NCBI GenBank assembly: GCA_043424675.1
Contig: JBHWPB010000113.1
Coordinates: 1-44,929, forward strand
From: JBHWPB01 sp043424675
Lineage (GTDB): Bacteria; Bacillota; Bacilli; Lactobacillales; Carnobacteriaceae_A
DNA length: 44,929 nucleotides
Reading direction: 5' to 3'
Part shown: positions 9,077-17,438 of the stretch, one piece after another
Layout of the letters: every line of letters begins with the position of its first letter
Numbering within the stretch: position 1 is the first letter of the stretch
Notes under the pieces: model-generated
What the model was told of the DNA's origin: nothing
Databases searched by the model: none
Seen by the model: only the letters and a program-made list of their open reading frames with translations
Position numbers and translations under genes: made by a program

Positions 9077-9361
9077 TTACTCGACAACTGCGACAATATC
9101 GTCTTCTTTTACTACAAGGTATTCCACACCTTCATGCTCGATTTCTGTTCCTGCATATTTTTCGTAAAGAACAACATCGCCTTCTTTTACAGAAACTTCT
9201 AGTTCGGATCCATCTTCCAGACGTTTGCCTGAGCCGACAGCCACCACTTTTGCTGTGTCAGGTTTTTCATTAGACGTTCCTGTAAATACTAACCCACTCT
9301 CAGTTGTTTCTTCTTCTTCGACCAATTCGAGTAACACTCGATTCCCTAAAGGTTTTAACAT
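9077..9361 (-). CDS. groES: co-chaperonin GroES (Hsp10)
   Basis: The 94-aa lid of the GroEL chamber. It begins MLKPLGNRVLLE, has the mobile-loop region around residues 17-34 (EEETTESGLVFTGTSNEK) and ends VVKEDDIVAVVE, all typical. GGAGGG is 6 nt from the ATG. First gene of the groESL operon; a perfect CIRCE element is about 40 nt upstream, so heat-shock control by HrcA is expected. Confidence 0.97.
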   Translation of the reverse strand: MLKPLGNRVLLELVEEEETTESGLVFTGTSNEKPDTAKVVAVGSGKRLEDGSELEVSVKEGDVVLYEKYAGTEIEHEGVEYLVVKEDDIVAVVE

Positions 9362-9399
9362 TTAATTCCCTCCATCACATTTTATCATTATTTTTACTA

Positions 9400-9426
9400 T
9401 TAGCACTCAAAGCTTTCGAGTGCTAA
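9400..9426 (-). promoter_or_regulatory. CIRCE operator (HrcA binding site)
   Basis: Perfect inverted repeat TTAGCACTC - 9 nt - GAGTGCTAA, identical to the CIRCE consensus, located between the putative groES promoter and start codon. Confidence 0.97.
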
Positions 9427-9439
9427 CCACATCATTTAT

Positions 9440-9466
9440 ACTATAGCATGTCTTAAAAAAATGCAA
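9440..9466 (-). promoter_or_regulatory. putative groES promoter
   Basis: On the minus strand TTGCAT (9466-9461) and TATAGT (9445-9440), spacer 15 nt, just upstream of CIRCE. The spacing is shorter than ideal, so the exact hexamers are uncertain, but a promoter here fits the CIRCE position. Confidence 0.45.
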
Positions 9467-9491
9467 GGGAAAGAGTTGAAAACTCACAAAG

Positions 9492-9520
9492 TTTATTTCT
9501 TGCGGCAATAAGGGTATACT
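9492..9520 (+). promoter_or_regulatory. putative xpt promoter
   Basis: TTTATT (9492-9497), 17 nt, TATACT (9515-9520). The -35 is poor. The leader to the xpt start would be about 100 nt. I searched it for the conserved core of the purine riboswitch often found before xpt and did not find it. Confidence 0.35.
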
Positions 9521-9625
9521 ATTAACTTCTAAGTAAATATTCTTCTTATATTTTTTAGAAATCAACCTTAGATTTTGTGTTATCATGAAAAGGATGATTA
9601 ATTATTTCGGAGGTGTCAGAAAAAA

Positions 9626-10210
9626 ATGAGCTATTTAAAAGAACGTATTTTGTCAGACGGTGAAGTGATCGATGAGAGTGTCCTGCGTGTGGATTCCTTC
9701 TTAAATCACCAGATCGATCCAGAAGTCATGTTTGAAATAGAAAGAGAATTCTACAACTACTTCAAGGAGAAAAAGATCACAAAAATCTTGACGATTGAAG
9801 CATCTGGTATTGCTCCGGCACTACTTGTAGCAGCACACTTTAAGGTTCCGATGTTATTCGCAAAAAAATCGCGTCCTTCTACCATAAATGAAAACAGGCA
9901 CTATCTCACGCATGTACACAGTTATACCAAAGATACCACTAGCCCTGTTATAATTTCAAAAAAATACCTTTCTGAAGAAGATAGTGTCTTGATTATCGAT
10001 GACTTCTTAGCAAACGGAGAAGCCGCTTTGGGACTGGTTGATTTAGTAGAACAAGCGGGTGCCAGTGTAGCCGGCATCGGTATCTGTATTGAAAAATCCT
10101 TCCAGCCCGGAAGACAAAGGTTAGACGATGCTGGATTAGATGTCTACTCTATTTGCCGTGTCTCTTCTTTAAAAAATAATGAAGTGTCTTTTCTAGAAGA
10201 TGACGAGTAA
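9626..10210 (+). CDS. xpt: xanthine phosphoribosyltransferase
   Basis: Salvages xanthine to XMP using PRPP. The 194-aa sequence matches Bacillus Xpt across its length: VDSFLNHQIDP near residue 23, TIEASGIAPA (about 58-67), the PRPP-binding loop VLIIDDFLANGEA around residue 121, and GIGICIEKSFQPGR. GGAGGTG lies 10 nt before the ATG. It stands alone, divergent from groESL, with its own terminator. With guaB and the pur operon nearby it forms part of a purine neighbourhood, but the typical upstream guanine riboswitch is not apparent. Confidence 0.93.
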   Translation: MSYLKERILSDGEVIDESVLRVDSFLNHQIDPEVMFEIEREFYNYFKEKKITKILTIEASGIAPALLVAAHFKVPMLFAKKSRPSTINENRHYLTHVHSYTKDTTSPVIISKKYLSEEDSVLIIDDFLANGEAALGLVDLVEQAGASVAGIGICIEKSFQPGRQRLDDAGLDVYSICRVSSLKNNEVSFLEDDE

Positions 10211-10244
10211 AGAAGGATAAGTACCCGGTATTCATAAATTCTCG

Positions 10245-10295
10245 ATGTGACTTTTAAGACGAGTAGTCCTCGCTCTGAAAAAAGTCACATTTTTT
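10245..10295 (+). terminator. xpt terminator
   Basis: An 11-bp stem (ATGTGACTTTT / AAAAGTCACAT, 10245-10255 and 10280-10290) with an extra inner GAG/CTC pairing, followed by a T-run. Confidence 0.8.
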
Positions 10296-10311
10296 ATTGA
10301 ATGGAAAGAAC

Positions 10312-10341
10312 TAGACTTTTTCTATAGCATTGATGTATGTT
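10312..10341 (+). promoter_or_regulatory. possible promoter of the CPBP/YdiK-like pair
   Basis: TAGACT (10312-10317), 18 nt, TATGTT (10336-10341). Both hexamers match 4 of 6; weak support, but a promoter is needed between the xpt terminator and this operon. Confidence 0.3.
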
Positions 10342-10378
10342 ACGTTAGAAAAATCAGATACCTTTGAGGAGGATGTAA

Positions 10379-11029
10379 GTGAAACTCAAGAAAATAGGCC
10401 CTCACCTTGCGATTATTTTAATTTATCTTTTGGCTCAGCTTTTACCTTTACTGGTTATCAATGTGTTTCCTATGGCATGGACGACCTCTTATTCTATTTA
10501 TAGCTCATTGCTCAGCATGGGACTCGGAACGCTATTGATGTTTTATGTCAATTATAACTACAACTTTTATACGACACTTGACAATTCAAGAAGCCTTCCG
10601 ATTGGCGGAGTACTCTTATGGGGGATCATCGGCGCTTTTTTAGGTTTGATCGGACAAGTTGCCGCAGCCAATATAGAGATTTTCATCTTTGGGATTCCTG
10701 CTGGTTCAGCAAACACGCTGATGCTTTTAGAAATTATCAGCGCTTATCCTTTCTATATTCTGCTCACTTCTCTTTTAGGACCTATTATGGAAGAATTTGT
10801 TTTTCGCAAAGTTGTCTTCGGATTTTTATATGACATCATTGGAGGAACGGGAGCCGGTGTCATCAGCTCACTTCTCTTTGCTTTCCTGCATTTTGATGGT
10901 CATATTTTGATTTACTCTGTGATCGGACTTGTGCTCTCCTATCTTTACTTCAGAACGAAAAACATCGCCGCTCCTATAATTGCTCACGTTCTCATGAATA
11001 CTATTGTAATTCTGCTTTCAGGAGCTTAG
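10379..11029 (+). CDS. CPBP-family intramembrane metalloprotease (YdiL-like)
   Basis: A 216-aa multi-pass membrane protein of the CPBP (CAAX-processing/bacteriocin-processing) family, thought to be intramembrane glutamic/metal proteases. All three motifs are present: EEFVFR (near residue 139), FAFLHFD (near 165) and HVLMNT (near 207). The start is GTG, with GAGGAGG 6 nt upstream. It sits next to a YdiK-like gene and groESL, as ydiL does in Bacillus subtilis, although here the pair lies on the other strand with xpt between. Substrate unknown; such proteins have been linked to bacteriocin immunity in some lactic acid bacteria. Confidence 0.85.
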   Translation: MKLKKIGPHLAIILIYLLAQLLPLLVINVFPMAWTTSYSIYSSLLSMGLGTLLMFYVNYNYNFYTTLDNSRSLPIGGVLLWGIIGAFLGLIGQVAAANIEIFIFGIPAGSANTLMLLEIISAYPFYILLTSLLGPIMEEFVFRKVVFGFLYDIIGGTGAGVISSLLFAFLHFDGHILIYSVIGLVLSYLYFRTKNIAAPIIAHVLMNTIVILLSGA

Positions 11030-11044
11030 AAAGGTTGTCATAGA

Positions 11045-11248
11045 ATGATAAAACGACTGTTAATGTTTCGAATCGCTTTTTCTTTTATATTTTTTCTTCT
11101 TTTCGTATGGTTCGCTATTGAAAACGTCAGCACGACCGGCTGGGACTTTTTCTCCCTGCTTTATGCCGGCTTTGCTACCCTTAATTTTGTACGATTTGTC
11201 AGACTCATACAAGTTTATATGAAATTTAAGAACAACCAGAAAAAATAA
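11045..11248 (+). CDS. small two-segment membrane protein, DUF4305/YdiK-like
   Basis: A 67-aa protein with two hydrophobic segments (about residues 8-25 and 33-55) and a basic C-terminus (MKFKNNQKK). AAAGG lies 10 nt before the ATG. It follows the CPBP gene by 15 nt and ends at a strong terminator, so the two form an operon. Size, topology and position next to a YdiL-like gene match B. subtilis YdiK; the family assignment relies on that context as much as on sequence. Function unknown. Confidence 0.65.
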   Translation: MIKRLLMFRIAFSFIFFLLFVWFAIENVSTTGWDFFSLLYAGFATLNFVRFVRLIQVYMKFKNNQKK

Positions 11249-11252
11249 ACAG

Positions 11253-11286
11253 AAAACCTGACAAAAACGATTTGTCAGGTTTTTTC
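11253..11286. terminator. bidirectional terminator between the ydiK-like gene and purD
   Basis: Perfect 13-bp stem (11253-11265 / 11271-11283) with a 5-nt loop, a T-run on the plus side and A-rich DNA on the other. It can end both the CPBP operon (+) and the purine operon (-), whose last gene purD stops at 11298. Confidence 0.85.
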
Positions 11287-11297
11287 ATGCATAATAT

Positions 11298-12554
11298 TTA
11301 AATGGAACCAATATCTGTTCGATAAGTTAAATTCTCAGATTCGATCTGCATTGCCAATTGATAAGCTTTCTCTCTCGCTTCTTCTAATGTATCTCCCATC
11401 GCAACAGGGGTGAGGACGCGTCCTCCGTTCGTGATCAGTTCTCCCTCCTGGTTCCGTAAAGTGCCGTTATGGAAGAGCCATTCATCTTCTGCTAAACCTG
11501 TCGGAACTTTGGTAATGGGTAAACCTTTCTCGAAGAGATCAGGATAGCCTTTTGCATGCAGAACAACACCAAGGCAATAGCGATCGTCCCAGACTAAGTC
11601 CTCTGCTTCAAGCGTATCATCCAGTGTCTTTAACATGATCTCTAAAAGATCACTTTTTAATCGCGGTAAAAGGACTTCTGTTTCCGGATCTCCAAACCGC
11701 ACATTAAATTCCAGAACTTTCGCTTGGCCTTCATGCAGCATATAGCCGACAAAGAGAATGCCATAGAAATTAAAACCGTCTTCGTTTAATCCGTCTTCTA
11801 TTTTCACTAAACTTTCATAGATCGAAGCCTGGATTTCTGAAGAGACTTCTAATCCTGGTGAATAAGCGCCGATTCCGCCTGTATTTTTCCCTTGATCCTG
11901 ATCGCGACTTTTTTTGTAGTCCCGCGCCATTTCCATAGGAATAATCTTGTTATTGGAAACAAAGCAGAGAAGCGAACGTTCCTCACCATCCAAAAATTCC
12001 TCGATGACAACTTCTCGACCTGAATCACCATACTTGCCTTCTTCAAGCATGAACCTTAACGTCTCTTCTGCTTCCTCCGCATCCTGAACGATGACGACAC
12101 CTTTCCCTTTGTGGAGTCCATCGACTTTTAAGACAAGCGGGTAAGACATGGTTTCAATATACTCCAGAGCTTCTTTAAGGTCTGTCGTCGCTCTATATTT
12201 TGCTGTAGGAATATCATGCTTTTCGAGAAACTGCTTGGTAAATTTTTTGCTGCCTTCGAATTGTGCCGCCTCTCTATCTGGACCGAAAACCTTTAAGCCA
12301 GCTGCTTCAAAATCGCTGACAATCCCTGAACATAAGGGATCTTCCGGACCGACGATGGTTAGACCAATCTCATTGCTCTTGGCAAAAGCAATCAAGGATT
12401 CTGTATCCATCACACCAATGTCGACATTGGTTCCGATCTCTGCGGTGCCCGCATTGCCTGGTGCAATAAAGATTTCTTCCGCTCGATTTGATTGACTGAT
12501 TTTCCAAGCAAGGGCATGCTCTCTGCCGCCGCTTCCAATAATTAATATATTCAT
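11298..12554 (-). CDS. purD: phosphoribosylamine-glycine ligase (GAR synthetase)
   Basis: Second step of purine synthesis: joins phosphoribosylamine and glycine with ATP. The 418-aa ATP-grasp protein has the N-terminal GSGGREHALAW, the VGPEDPL motif, the ATP-grasp lid KVDGLHKGKGV near residue 142, and the metal/active-site segment VLEFNVRFGDPE. AGGAGG is 5 nt from the ATG. It is the last gene of the purine operon, 20 nt after purH. Its substrate phosphoribosylamine is made by PurF, which here seems to lack glutaminase function. Confidence 0.97.
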   Translation of the reverse strand: MNILIIGSGGREHALAWKISQSNRAEEIFIAPGNAGTAEIGTNVDIGVMDTESLIAFAKSNEIGLTIVGPEDPLCSGIVSDFEAAGLKVFGPDREAAQFEGSKKFTKQFLEKHDIPTAKYRATTDLKEALEYIETMSYPLVLKVDGLHKGKGVVIVQDAEEAEETLRFMLEEGKYGDSGREVVIEEFLDGEERSLLCFVSNNKIIPMEMARDYKKSRDQDQGKNTGGIGAYSPGLEVSSEIQASIYESLVKIEDGLNEDGFNFYGILFVGYMLHEGQAKVLEFNVRFGDPETEVLLPRLKSDLLEIMLKTLDDTLEAEDLVWDDRYCLGVVLHAKGYPDLFEKGLPITKVPTGLAEDEWLFHNGTLRNQEGELITNGGRVLTPVAMGDTLEEAREKAYQLAMQIESENLTYRTDIGSI

Positions 12555-12573
12555 TTTTTCCTCCTGTGGTTAT

Positions 12574-14094
12574 TTAATGTCTAAAATGTCTCATGCCTGT
12601 GAACAACACAGAAATGTCAGATGCATGAGCTGCTTTAATGACTTTTTCGTCTTGAATAGATCCTCCTGGTTGAATAACTGCTTTGATCCCTTCTTGGCTC
12701 AGAGTTTCGATAGTATCTGGGAAGAAGAAACCGTCCGAAGCAACAACGGCCCCTGCAACAGGATACTCTGTTCGGCGCAAGGCGTCTTCTAAAGCCCACA
12801 CTCGTCGGACTTCCCCTTGTCCTATTCCAAGCGTCTGGCCGTCCTTTGCGACCACCATCCCGTTGGATTGAATATGTTTAGCCACTTTCCAGGCAAAAAT
12901 TAAATCCTTTTTCTCTGCTCCCGTTACCTGCCTTTCTGTCATCAGCTGGATGCCTTCCTCACTGAATAAAGCTCGGTCTCTTTCTTGTAAGAGATAGCCT
13001 CCGATCGTTTCTCTTCCCTGCTGGGGCAGTCCCTTGAAGCTGTCAAAATTAACAATTTCAATGAGACGGATATTCTTTTTTCGAGATAGGATGTCAAAAG
13101 CTTCTGCTTCAAAAGCGGGTGCTGCGACAATTTCTAAAAAAGTCTCACTCAAAGCCTCCGCCGTCGCTTGATCGACAGGACGATTGAGACCGATGACGCC
13201 GCCATAGATCGATTCAGGATCTGCATCATGAGCTTTGCGATAGGCTTCCTCCAAGCTCTCGCCGACGGCCACTCCTGAAGGATTGGCGTGTTTAATGCCA
13301 GTCGCTGCGATCTCGTCGAAATCCTGGACGAGAGCGACTGCTGCTGTCAGATCATTCATATTGTTGTAAGACATGGCCTTCCCGTGCAATTGTTTGATTT
13401 CATAGTTTTCTCGCACCGGCTCCTCGTACAAGGCTGCTTTTTGCTGGGGGTTCTCTCCATAACGCAAGGTCTCTTTTAACCGATAAGTCCTGGTGAGCTG
13501 CTCAGGAAAGTCAACCTCACTCTCCTCTAGAAAATATTGTGCAATCAGTGCATCATAAGCTGCTGTTGTCTGAAAGGCTTTTGCAGCTAACTTTCGACGA
13601 AAATCGAGACTCACTCTATCTCCTCTCAAAGCATTGATGACTGCTTCGTAGTCTGAGGGGTCGGTCACGATGAGGACGTCTTGATAGTTTTTAGCTGCGG
13701 CACGAATCATGCTGGGACCGCCAATATCGATATTTTCGATAATGTCTTCTTGACTGGCATCTTGTTGGGACACGACTTCTTCGAAAGGATAGAGATTATT
13801 CACGACCATATCAATGGAAGATATATTCAGCTCTTCTATCTCTCTTTCGTGAACCGCATCTCCCCTTTTATAAAGCAGCCCGCCATGGATATGCGGATGG
13901 AGCGTTTTAACGCGTCCGCCTAAAATCTCTCTAAATTGAGTCACTTCTTCCACCGAAAGAACAGGTATATTTTCTTCTTTCAGCTTTTTCTCTGTCCCGC
14001 CAGTCGAAATTAATTCCCACCCTAAAGACTGGAGTTCTTTGGCAAAAGGAACAATATGTTCTTTATCATAAACAGATATCAAGGCTCTTTTCAC
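12574..14094 (-). CDS. purH: bifunctional AICAR transformylase/IMP cyclohydrolase
   Basis: Last two steps to IMP. The N-terminal MGS-like cyclohydrolase domain (KRALISVYDK, ISTGGTEKKL) covers about residues 1-200; the C-terminal transformylase domain contains the catalytic IKHANPSGVA. I choose the GTG at 14094 over the GTG at 14103: AAGGAG is 7 nt from 14094 but directly abuts 14103, and MKRALIS matches the usual N-terminus. This gives 506 aa and a GTGA overlap with the purN stop, indicating translational coupling. Confidence 0.95.
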   Translation of the reverse strand: MKRALISVYDKEHIVPFAKELQSLGWELISTGGTEKKLKEENIPVLSVEEVTQFREILGGRVKTLHPHIHGGLLYKRGDAVHEREIEELNISSIDMVVNNLYPFEEVVSQQDASQEDIIENIDIGGPSMIRAAAKNYQDVLIVTDPSDYEAVINALRGDRVSLDFRRKLAAKAFQTTAAYDALIAQYFLEESEVDFPEQLTRTYRLKETLRYGENPQQKAALYEEPVRENYEIKQLHGKAMSYNNMNDLTAAVALVQDFDEIAATGIKHANPSGVAVGESLEEAYRKAHDADPESIYGGVIGLNRPVDQATAEALSETFLEIVAAPAFEAEAFDILSRKKNIRLIEIVNFDSFKGLPQQGRETIGGYLLQERDRALFSEEGIQLMTERQVTGAEKKDLIFAWKVAKHIQSNGMVVAKDGQTLGIGQGEVRRVWALEDALRRTEYPVAGAVVASDGFFFPDTIETLSQEGIKAVIQPGGSIQDEKVIKAAHASDISVLFTGMRHFRH

Positions 14095-14654
14095 TTGCTG
14101 CACTCCTTCACTTTATCGGCTACGGCCTTCACTAAGATACGGTGTTCGACTTCTAAGATGCGCTTTTGTAAGTCTTCTGGACTATCTCCTGGATACACGG
14201 GAACAGCTTCTTGCTGAAGGATGGGACCTTCATCCAAGCCTGCTGTCACTTCATGCACAGTGGCGCCGCTTAATTTCACGCCGCGTTCGATAGCTGCTTC
14301 ATGCACGCGCAACCCATAGAAGCCAGGGCCACTGAAAGCAGGGATCAGAGAGGGATGGATATTGATCACACATCCAGAATAAGAAGTTATCACTTCATTT
14401 CCCAGCTTTCTCAAATAGCCTGCTAGGACGACTAAATCAACTTGCTGTTCTTGAAGTGCTGATAAAATCTCTTCATCATCCTTGATCACGGCTGCTTGAA
14501 CATTATGGTTTTCAGCCCGTTCGAGGCCGTAAGCTTCTTCATCGGAAGACAGGACGAGGACAACTTCTCCAGGTATTATGCCTGTTTCACAGGCTTCCAG
14601 GACAGCCTGCAGATTCGTGCCCGAGCCCGAGATTAAGACACCTATTCGTCCCAA
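14091..14654 (-). CDS. purN: phosphoribosylglycinamide formyltransferase
   Basis: Formylates GAR with 10-formyl-tetrahydrofolate. The 187-aa protein has the N-terminal ISGSGTNLQA, the catalytic INIHPSLIPAF segment (Asn and His) near residue 107, and ATVHEVTAGLDEGP with the catalytic Asp. The start is TTG at 14654, overlapping purM by 13 nt, with GGAG 10 nt upstream inside purM. Catalytic residues are intact. Confidence 0.94.
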   Translation of the reverse strand: MGRIGVLISGSGTNLQAVLEACETGIIPGEVVLVLSSDEEAYGLERAENHNVQAAVIKDDEEILSALQEQQVDLVVLAGYLRKLGNEVITSYSGCVINIHPSLIPAFSGPGFYGLRVHEAAIERGVKLSGATVHEVTAGLDEGPILQQEAVPVYPGDSPEDLQKRILEVEHRILVKAVADKVKECSK

Positions 14655-15676
14655 GACAGTTCGACTCCTTCGAATTTGTCCGTCACTGAGCCGAGAATAA
14701 ATGGCTCGGTTCCAGTATTTCTTAAGAGAGAAATTGCTTCATCTGTGTCTGCTTCAGAAACAAAAGCAACCATCCCCACTCCCATATTAAAGGTGCTGTA
14801 CATCTCTCTGGTTTCGATTCCCCCTAATTCTTGGAGAATCTCGAAAATAGCTAAGGAAGGAATCACACGGCTATCGATATTGATGCCCAAACCTTCTGGT
14901 AAAATTCGAGGAATGTTTTCATAGAGACCTCCACCTGTGATGTGGGATAAACCTTTTGCCATGTTTTTTTCAACAAGCGCTTGTACTTCTTTAAGGTAGA
15001 TTTTCGTCGGCGTTAAAAGTTCTTCCCCAATCGGTCTTTCAAAGTCTGCTATTTTATCTGTAAAAGCAATATCATTTTTTTCAAGGATCGCTCGGACTAG
15101 AGAAAAACCATTGCTGTGAACACCTGTAGAAGGTAGACCGATGGCCACGTCTCCCTTTTCAATGGCTTGCCCCGTAATCACTTTGGAACGGTCCACCATC
15201 CCCACTGCAAATCCAGCCAGATCATACTCATGCTCTTCATATAAGCCCGGCATTTCAGCTGTCTCGCCACCGATTAAACTCGCTTCTGATTGTAAACAGC
15301 CTGCTGTCACCCCTTCTACCACTGCGGCCATTTTTTCAGGCACTAACTTCCCTGTGGCAATATAATCCAAGAAGAAGAGCGGCTTGGCACCTTGGCAGAG
15401 AATATCGTTGACACTCATGGCAACCAGATCGATACCCACTGTATGGTGGATATCCAATTCTTGAGCGAGCAATAATTTGGTTCCTACCCCGTCTGTTCCA
15501 GATACCAGAACCGGTTCTTCCATACCTGAAAAATCGGGTGCAACGAGACCCGCAAAACCGCCGACATCAGTCAAAACAGCCGGCGTGTGGGTCTTTTTAA
15601 CCATATCTTTAATTAAGGAAACTTGTTCGTAGCCTGCTTCTTTATTCACGCCACTTGCTTCATAATCTAACCCCAT
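14642..15676 (-). CDS. purM: phosphoribosylformylglycinamidine cyclo-ligase (AIR synthetase)
   Basis: Closes FGAM to AIR with ATP. Motifs: GVNKEAGYEQV at the N-terminus, LVSGTDGVGTKL, the GGETAEMPG motif near residue 133 and HITGGGLYENIPR. The ATG at 15676 is preferred over 15700: GGGAAGGGA is 5 nt upstream, and MGLDYEASGV aligns with the normal N-terminus (344 aa). The overlap with purN suggests coupling. It takes FGAM from PurL. Confidence 0.94.
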   Translation of the reverse strand: MGLDYEASGVNKEAGYEQVSLIKDMVKKTHTPAVLTDVGGFAGLVAPDFSGMEEPVLVSGTDGVGTKLLLAQELDIHHTVGIDLVAMSVNDILCQGAKPLFFLDYIATGKLVPEKMAAVVEGVTAGCLQSEASLIGGETAEMPGLYEEHEYDLAGFAVGMVDRSKVITGQAIEKGDVAIGLPSTGVHSNGFSLVRAILEKNDIAFTDKIADFERPIGEELLTPTKIYLKEVQALVEKNMAKGLSHITGGGLYENIPRILPEGLGINIDSRVIPSLAIFEILQELGGIETREMYSTFNMGVGMVAFVSEADTDEAISLLRNTGTEPFILGSVTDKFEGVELSWDE

Positions 15677-15699
15677 ATTTATCCCTTCCCATTTCTTCA

Positions 15700-16947
15700 T
15701 TATTTTTTTACAAAATAATCTTCATATAGATAATCGCGGCCAATTGCCTGATGAAAGCCTTCTAAGGACAGATAGGCTAAAGAATCACAGCCTATGATGT
15801 CAACCATCTCTTCCACACTATAGTTGTAGGCAATGAGTTCTTCTTCATCCGGTATCGCGATGGTGACATTTTCACTGGCGACAACAGGCGGTGAAGCAAT
15901 GCGGACATGAACACTGCGGGCACCGCTGTTCTTGAGACTTTCAACTGTTCTTTTGATGGTGGTCCCGCGCACGATAGAATCGTCAACTAAAATAATATCT
16001 TGATTGGAAACATTTTGCTGAATCGGTGTGAGCTTAATCTGAACCCCCTGCTCCCGTTCTAAAGGTGTTGTTTTGATGAAGGTCCGGCCGATATAACGGT
16101 TACGCACAAAGCCTTCTTGATAAGGAAGTTTAGAGGCGTTAGCGAACCCTAAAGCTGCAATGACTCCAGAATCCGGCGCACCGATCACGACTCCCTTCTC
16201 TGCAGGATTTTCTCTGTAGAGCGCTTCCCCGAGACGGTAACGCGCTTGATAGACAGAGACGCCATCAATAATGGAATCGGGACGAGCCGTATAAGTGAAT
16301 TCAAAAGCATCAATATGCCCCGTGTTCACATAATCAGCTGTAATATAATAACTGGTTCTCGTTTCAGGTGTTTTGACAAACAGTTCACCGGGCTGAAATT
16401 CCCTGATGACATGTCCTTCCAGAGAGTCAATTGCACAAGTTTCTGAAGTGATGACTGTGCTTGATCCCACCTTGCCGATAGCTAGAGGCTTGACGCCATC
16501 TTGGTTGCGGTGAGCGATGAACCGTTCTTCATTCATGAAGATAAAAGCAAATTTGCCTTGAAGCGTAGAAATATATTCTGTTAACTGGAAAATGTCTCCA
16601 TTCAGATAATCAAAAAAGGTATCGGTATTAAAATCCTCATTATAAATGACACCATCGATCGCTAAGAGACTGTTGCCCTTTACTAAAGGCATCTCGCTTA
16701 TTTCGTCGGGACGGTTTTTATACTGGACAAACCCGATCCCCTTATCTCCAGGCATATCGTCAATCAGACCCACGCCGAAATTTTCGCTGACTAAACCTTT
16801 TCCAGTATGAGCTTGAACTTTGTCTCTAGCGATGGTTCCAATCCCTGCGGCTTCTTGACCGCGGTGTTGCAAGGCATAGAGGCCATAATAAATCGACGAG
16901 AAAACATCTTCTTCATCAAAGTTAAATACTCCGATTAATCCGCTCAT
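15700..16947 (-). CDS. purF: amidophosphoribosyltransferase (PurF) with degenerate glutaminase domain
   Basis: First committed step: puts an amino group on PRPP. The C-terminal phosphoribosyltransferase domain is well kept (NRYIGRTFI at 283-291, PRPP loop VDDSIVRGTT at 321-330, ASPP). The N-terminal Ntn-glutaminase domain is recognisable (YGLYALQHRGQEAAG at 21-35) but appears dead. The mature N-terminus should be CGVFG, yet the protein reads MSGLIGVFN, with Ile5 at the Cys nucleophile position. The Arg of VRY is Gln75 and the Asn of HNGN is Asp98. There is no propeptide, and the C-terminal Cys-rich 4Fe-4S region of the Bacillus form is missing (415 aa against about 470). GGAG is 6 nt from the ATG, so the start is sound. 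Likely ammonia-dependent, or fed by a partner. Confidence 0.9.
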   Translation of the reverse strand: MSGLIGVFNFDEEDVFSSIYYGLYALQHRGQEAAGIGTIARDKVQAHTGKGLVSENFGVGLIDDMPGDKGIGFVQYKNRPDEISEMPLVKGNSLLAIDGVIYNEDFNTDTFFDYLNGDIFQLTEYISTLQGKFAFIFMNEERFIAHRNQDGVKPLAIGKVGSSTVITSETCAIDSLEGHVIREFQPGELFVKTPETRTSYYITADYVNTGHIDAFEFTYTARPDSIIDGVSVYQARYRLGEALYRENPAEKGVVIGAPDSGVIAALGFANASKLPYQEGFVRNRYIGRTFIKTTPLEREQGVQIKLTPIQQNVSNQDIILVDDSIVRGTTIKRTVESLKNSGARSVHVRIASPPVVASENVTIAIPDEEELIAYNYSVEEMVDIIGCDSLAYLSLEGFHQAIGRDYLYEDYFVKK

Positions 16948-16958
16948 TCCTGTCTCCT

Positions 16959-17438
16959 TTATAGGTTTTTAACTGCCTCTTCATCATTCATGTCTTTAAC
17001 GCCTTGTTCCATCTGTTTTTTATGAGCTTTGAGTTTTTCAGCGATATTTTTATCCGATAAAGCTAGAATCTGTGCAGCGAGAATGGCGGCATTTTTCCCA
17101 CCATCGATCGCAACAGTTGCGACAGGGACACCAGAAGGCATCTGCACGGTAGACAGTAAAGCATCTAACCCATCTAAAGTAGAGGATTTTACTGGAATAC
17201 CGATCACAGGTTTTGTGGTCATCCCTGCCATGACTCCCGATAAGTGCGCTGCCTTTCCAGCAATACCGATATAGACCTCTGCATCTTCTCGTGCCATCAT
17301 GTCATCCAGTGTCCCGAGTGCACGGTGAGCTGAAATAACTGTGACTTCATAACTGATCTCAAATTCTTTCAGCTGGTCCACCACCTTTTGTGCGATTGCA
17401 GCATCACTTGAACTTCCCATAATAATTCTTACTTTCAT
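16959..17438 (-). CDS. purE: N5-CAIR mutase / AIR carboxylase (PurE)
   Basis: Produces CAIR. The 159-aa protein has MGSSSD (residues 7-12), SAHRA near 40-44, GIAGKAAHLSG and VQMPSGVPVATVAI. The SAHR motif and overall pattern look like class I PurE. The glycine loop GKAAHLSG is shorter and different from the common GAGGAAHLPG, so the class is not fully certain. There is no purK beside it, although class I PurE normally acts after PurK. The ATG overlaps the purL stop by 1 nt (TAATG), with AAGGAGG upstream. Confidence 0.92.
   Translation of the reverse strand: MKVRIIMGSSSDAAIAQKVVDQLKEFEISYEVTVISAHRALGTLDDMMAREDAEVYIGIAGKAAHLSGVMAGMTTKPVIGIPVKSSTLDGLDALLSTVQMPSGVPVATVAIDGGKNAAILAAQILALSDKNIAEKLKAHKKQMEQGVKDMNDEEAVKNL

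Noticed and set aside
15700..16947. Frameshift or wrong start as the reason for the missing PurF Cys
   Set aside because: The N-terminus continues directly into the conserved fold, the ATG has GGAG at 6 nt, and no upstream frame offers CGVFG.
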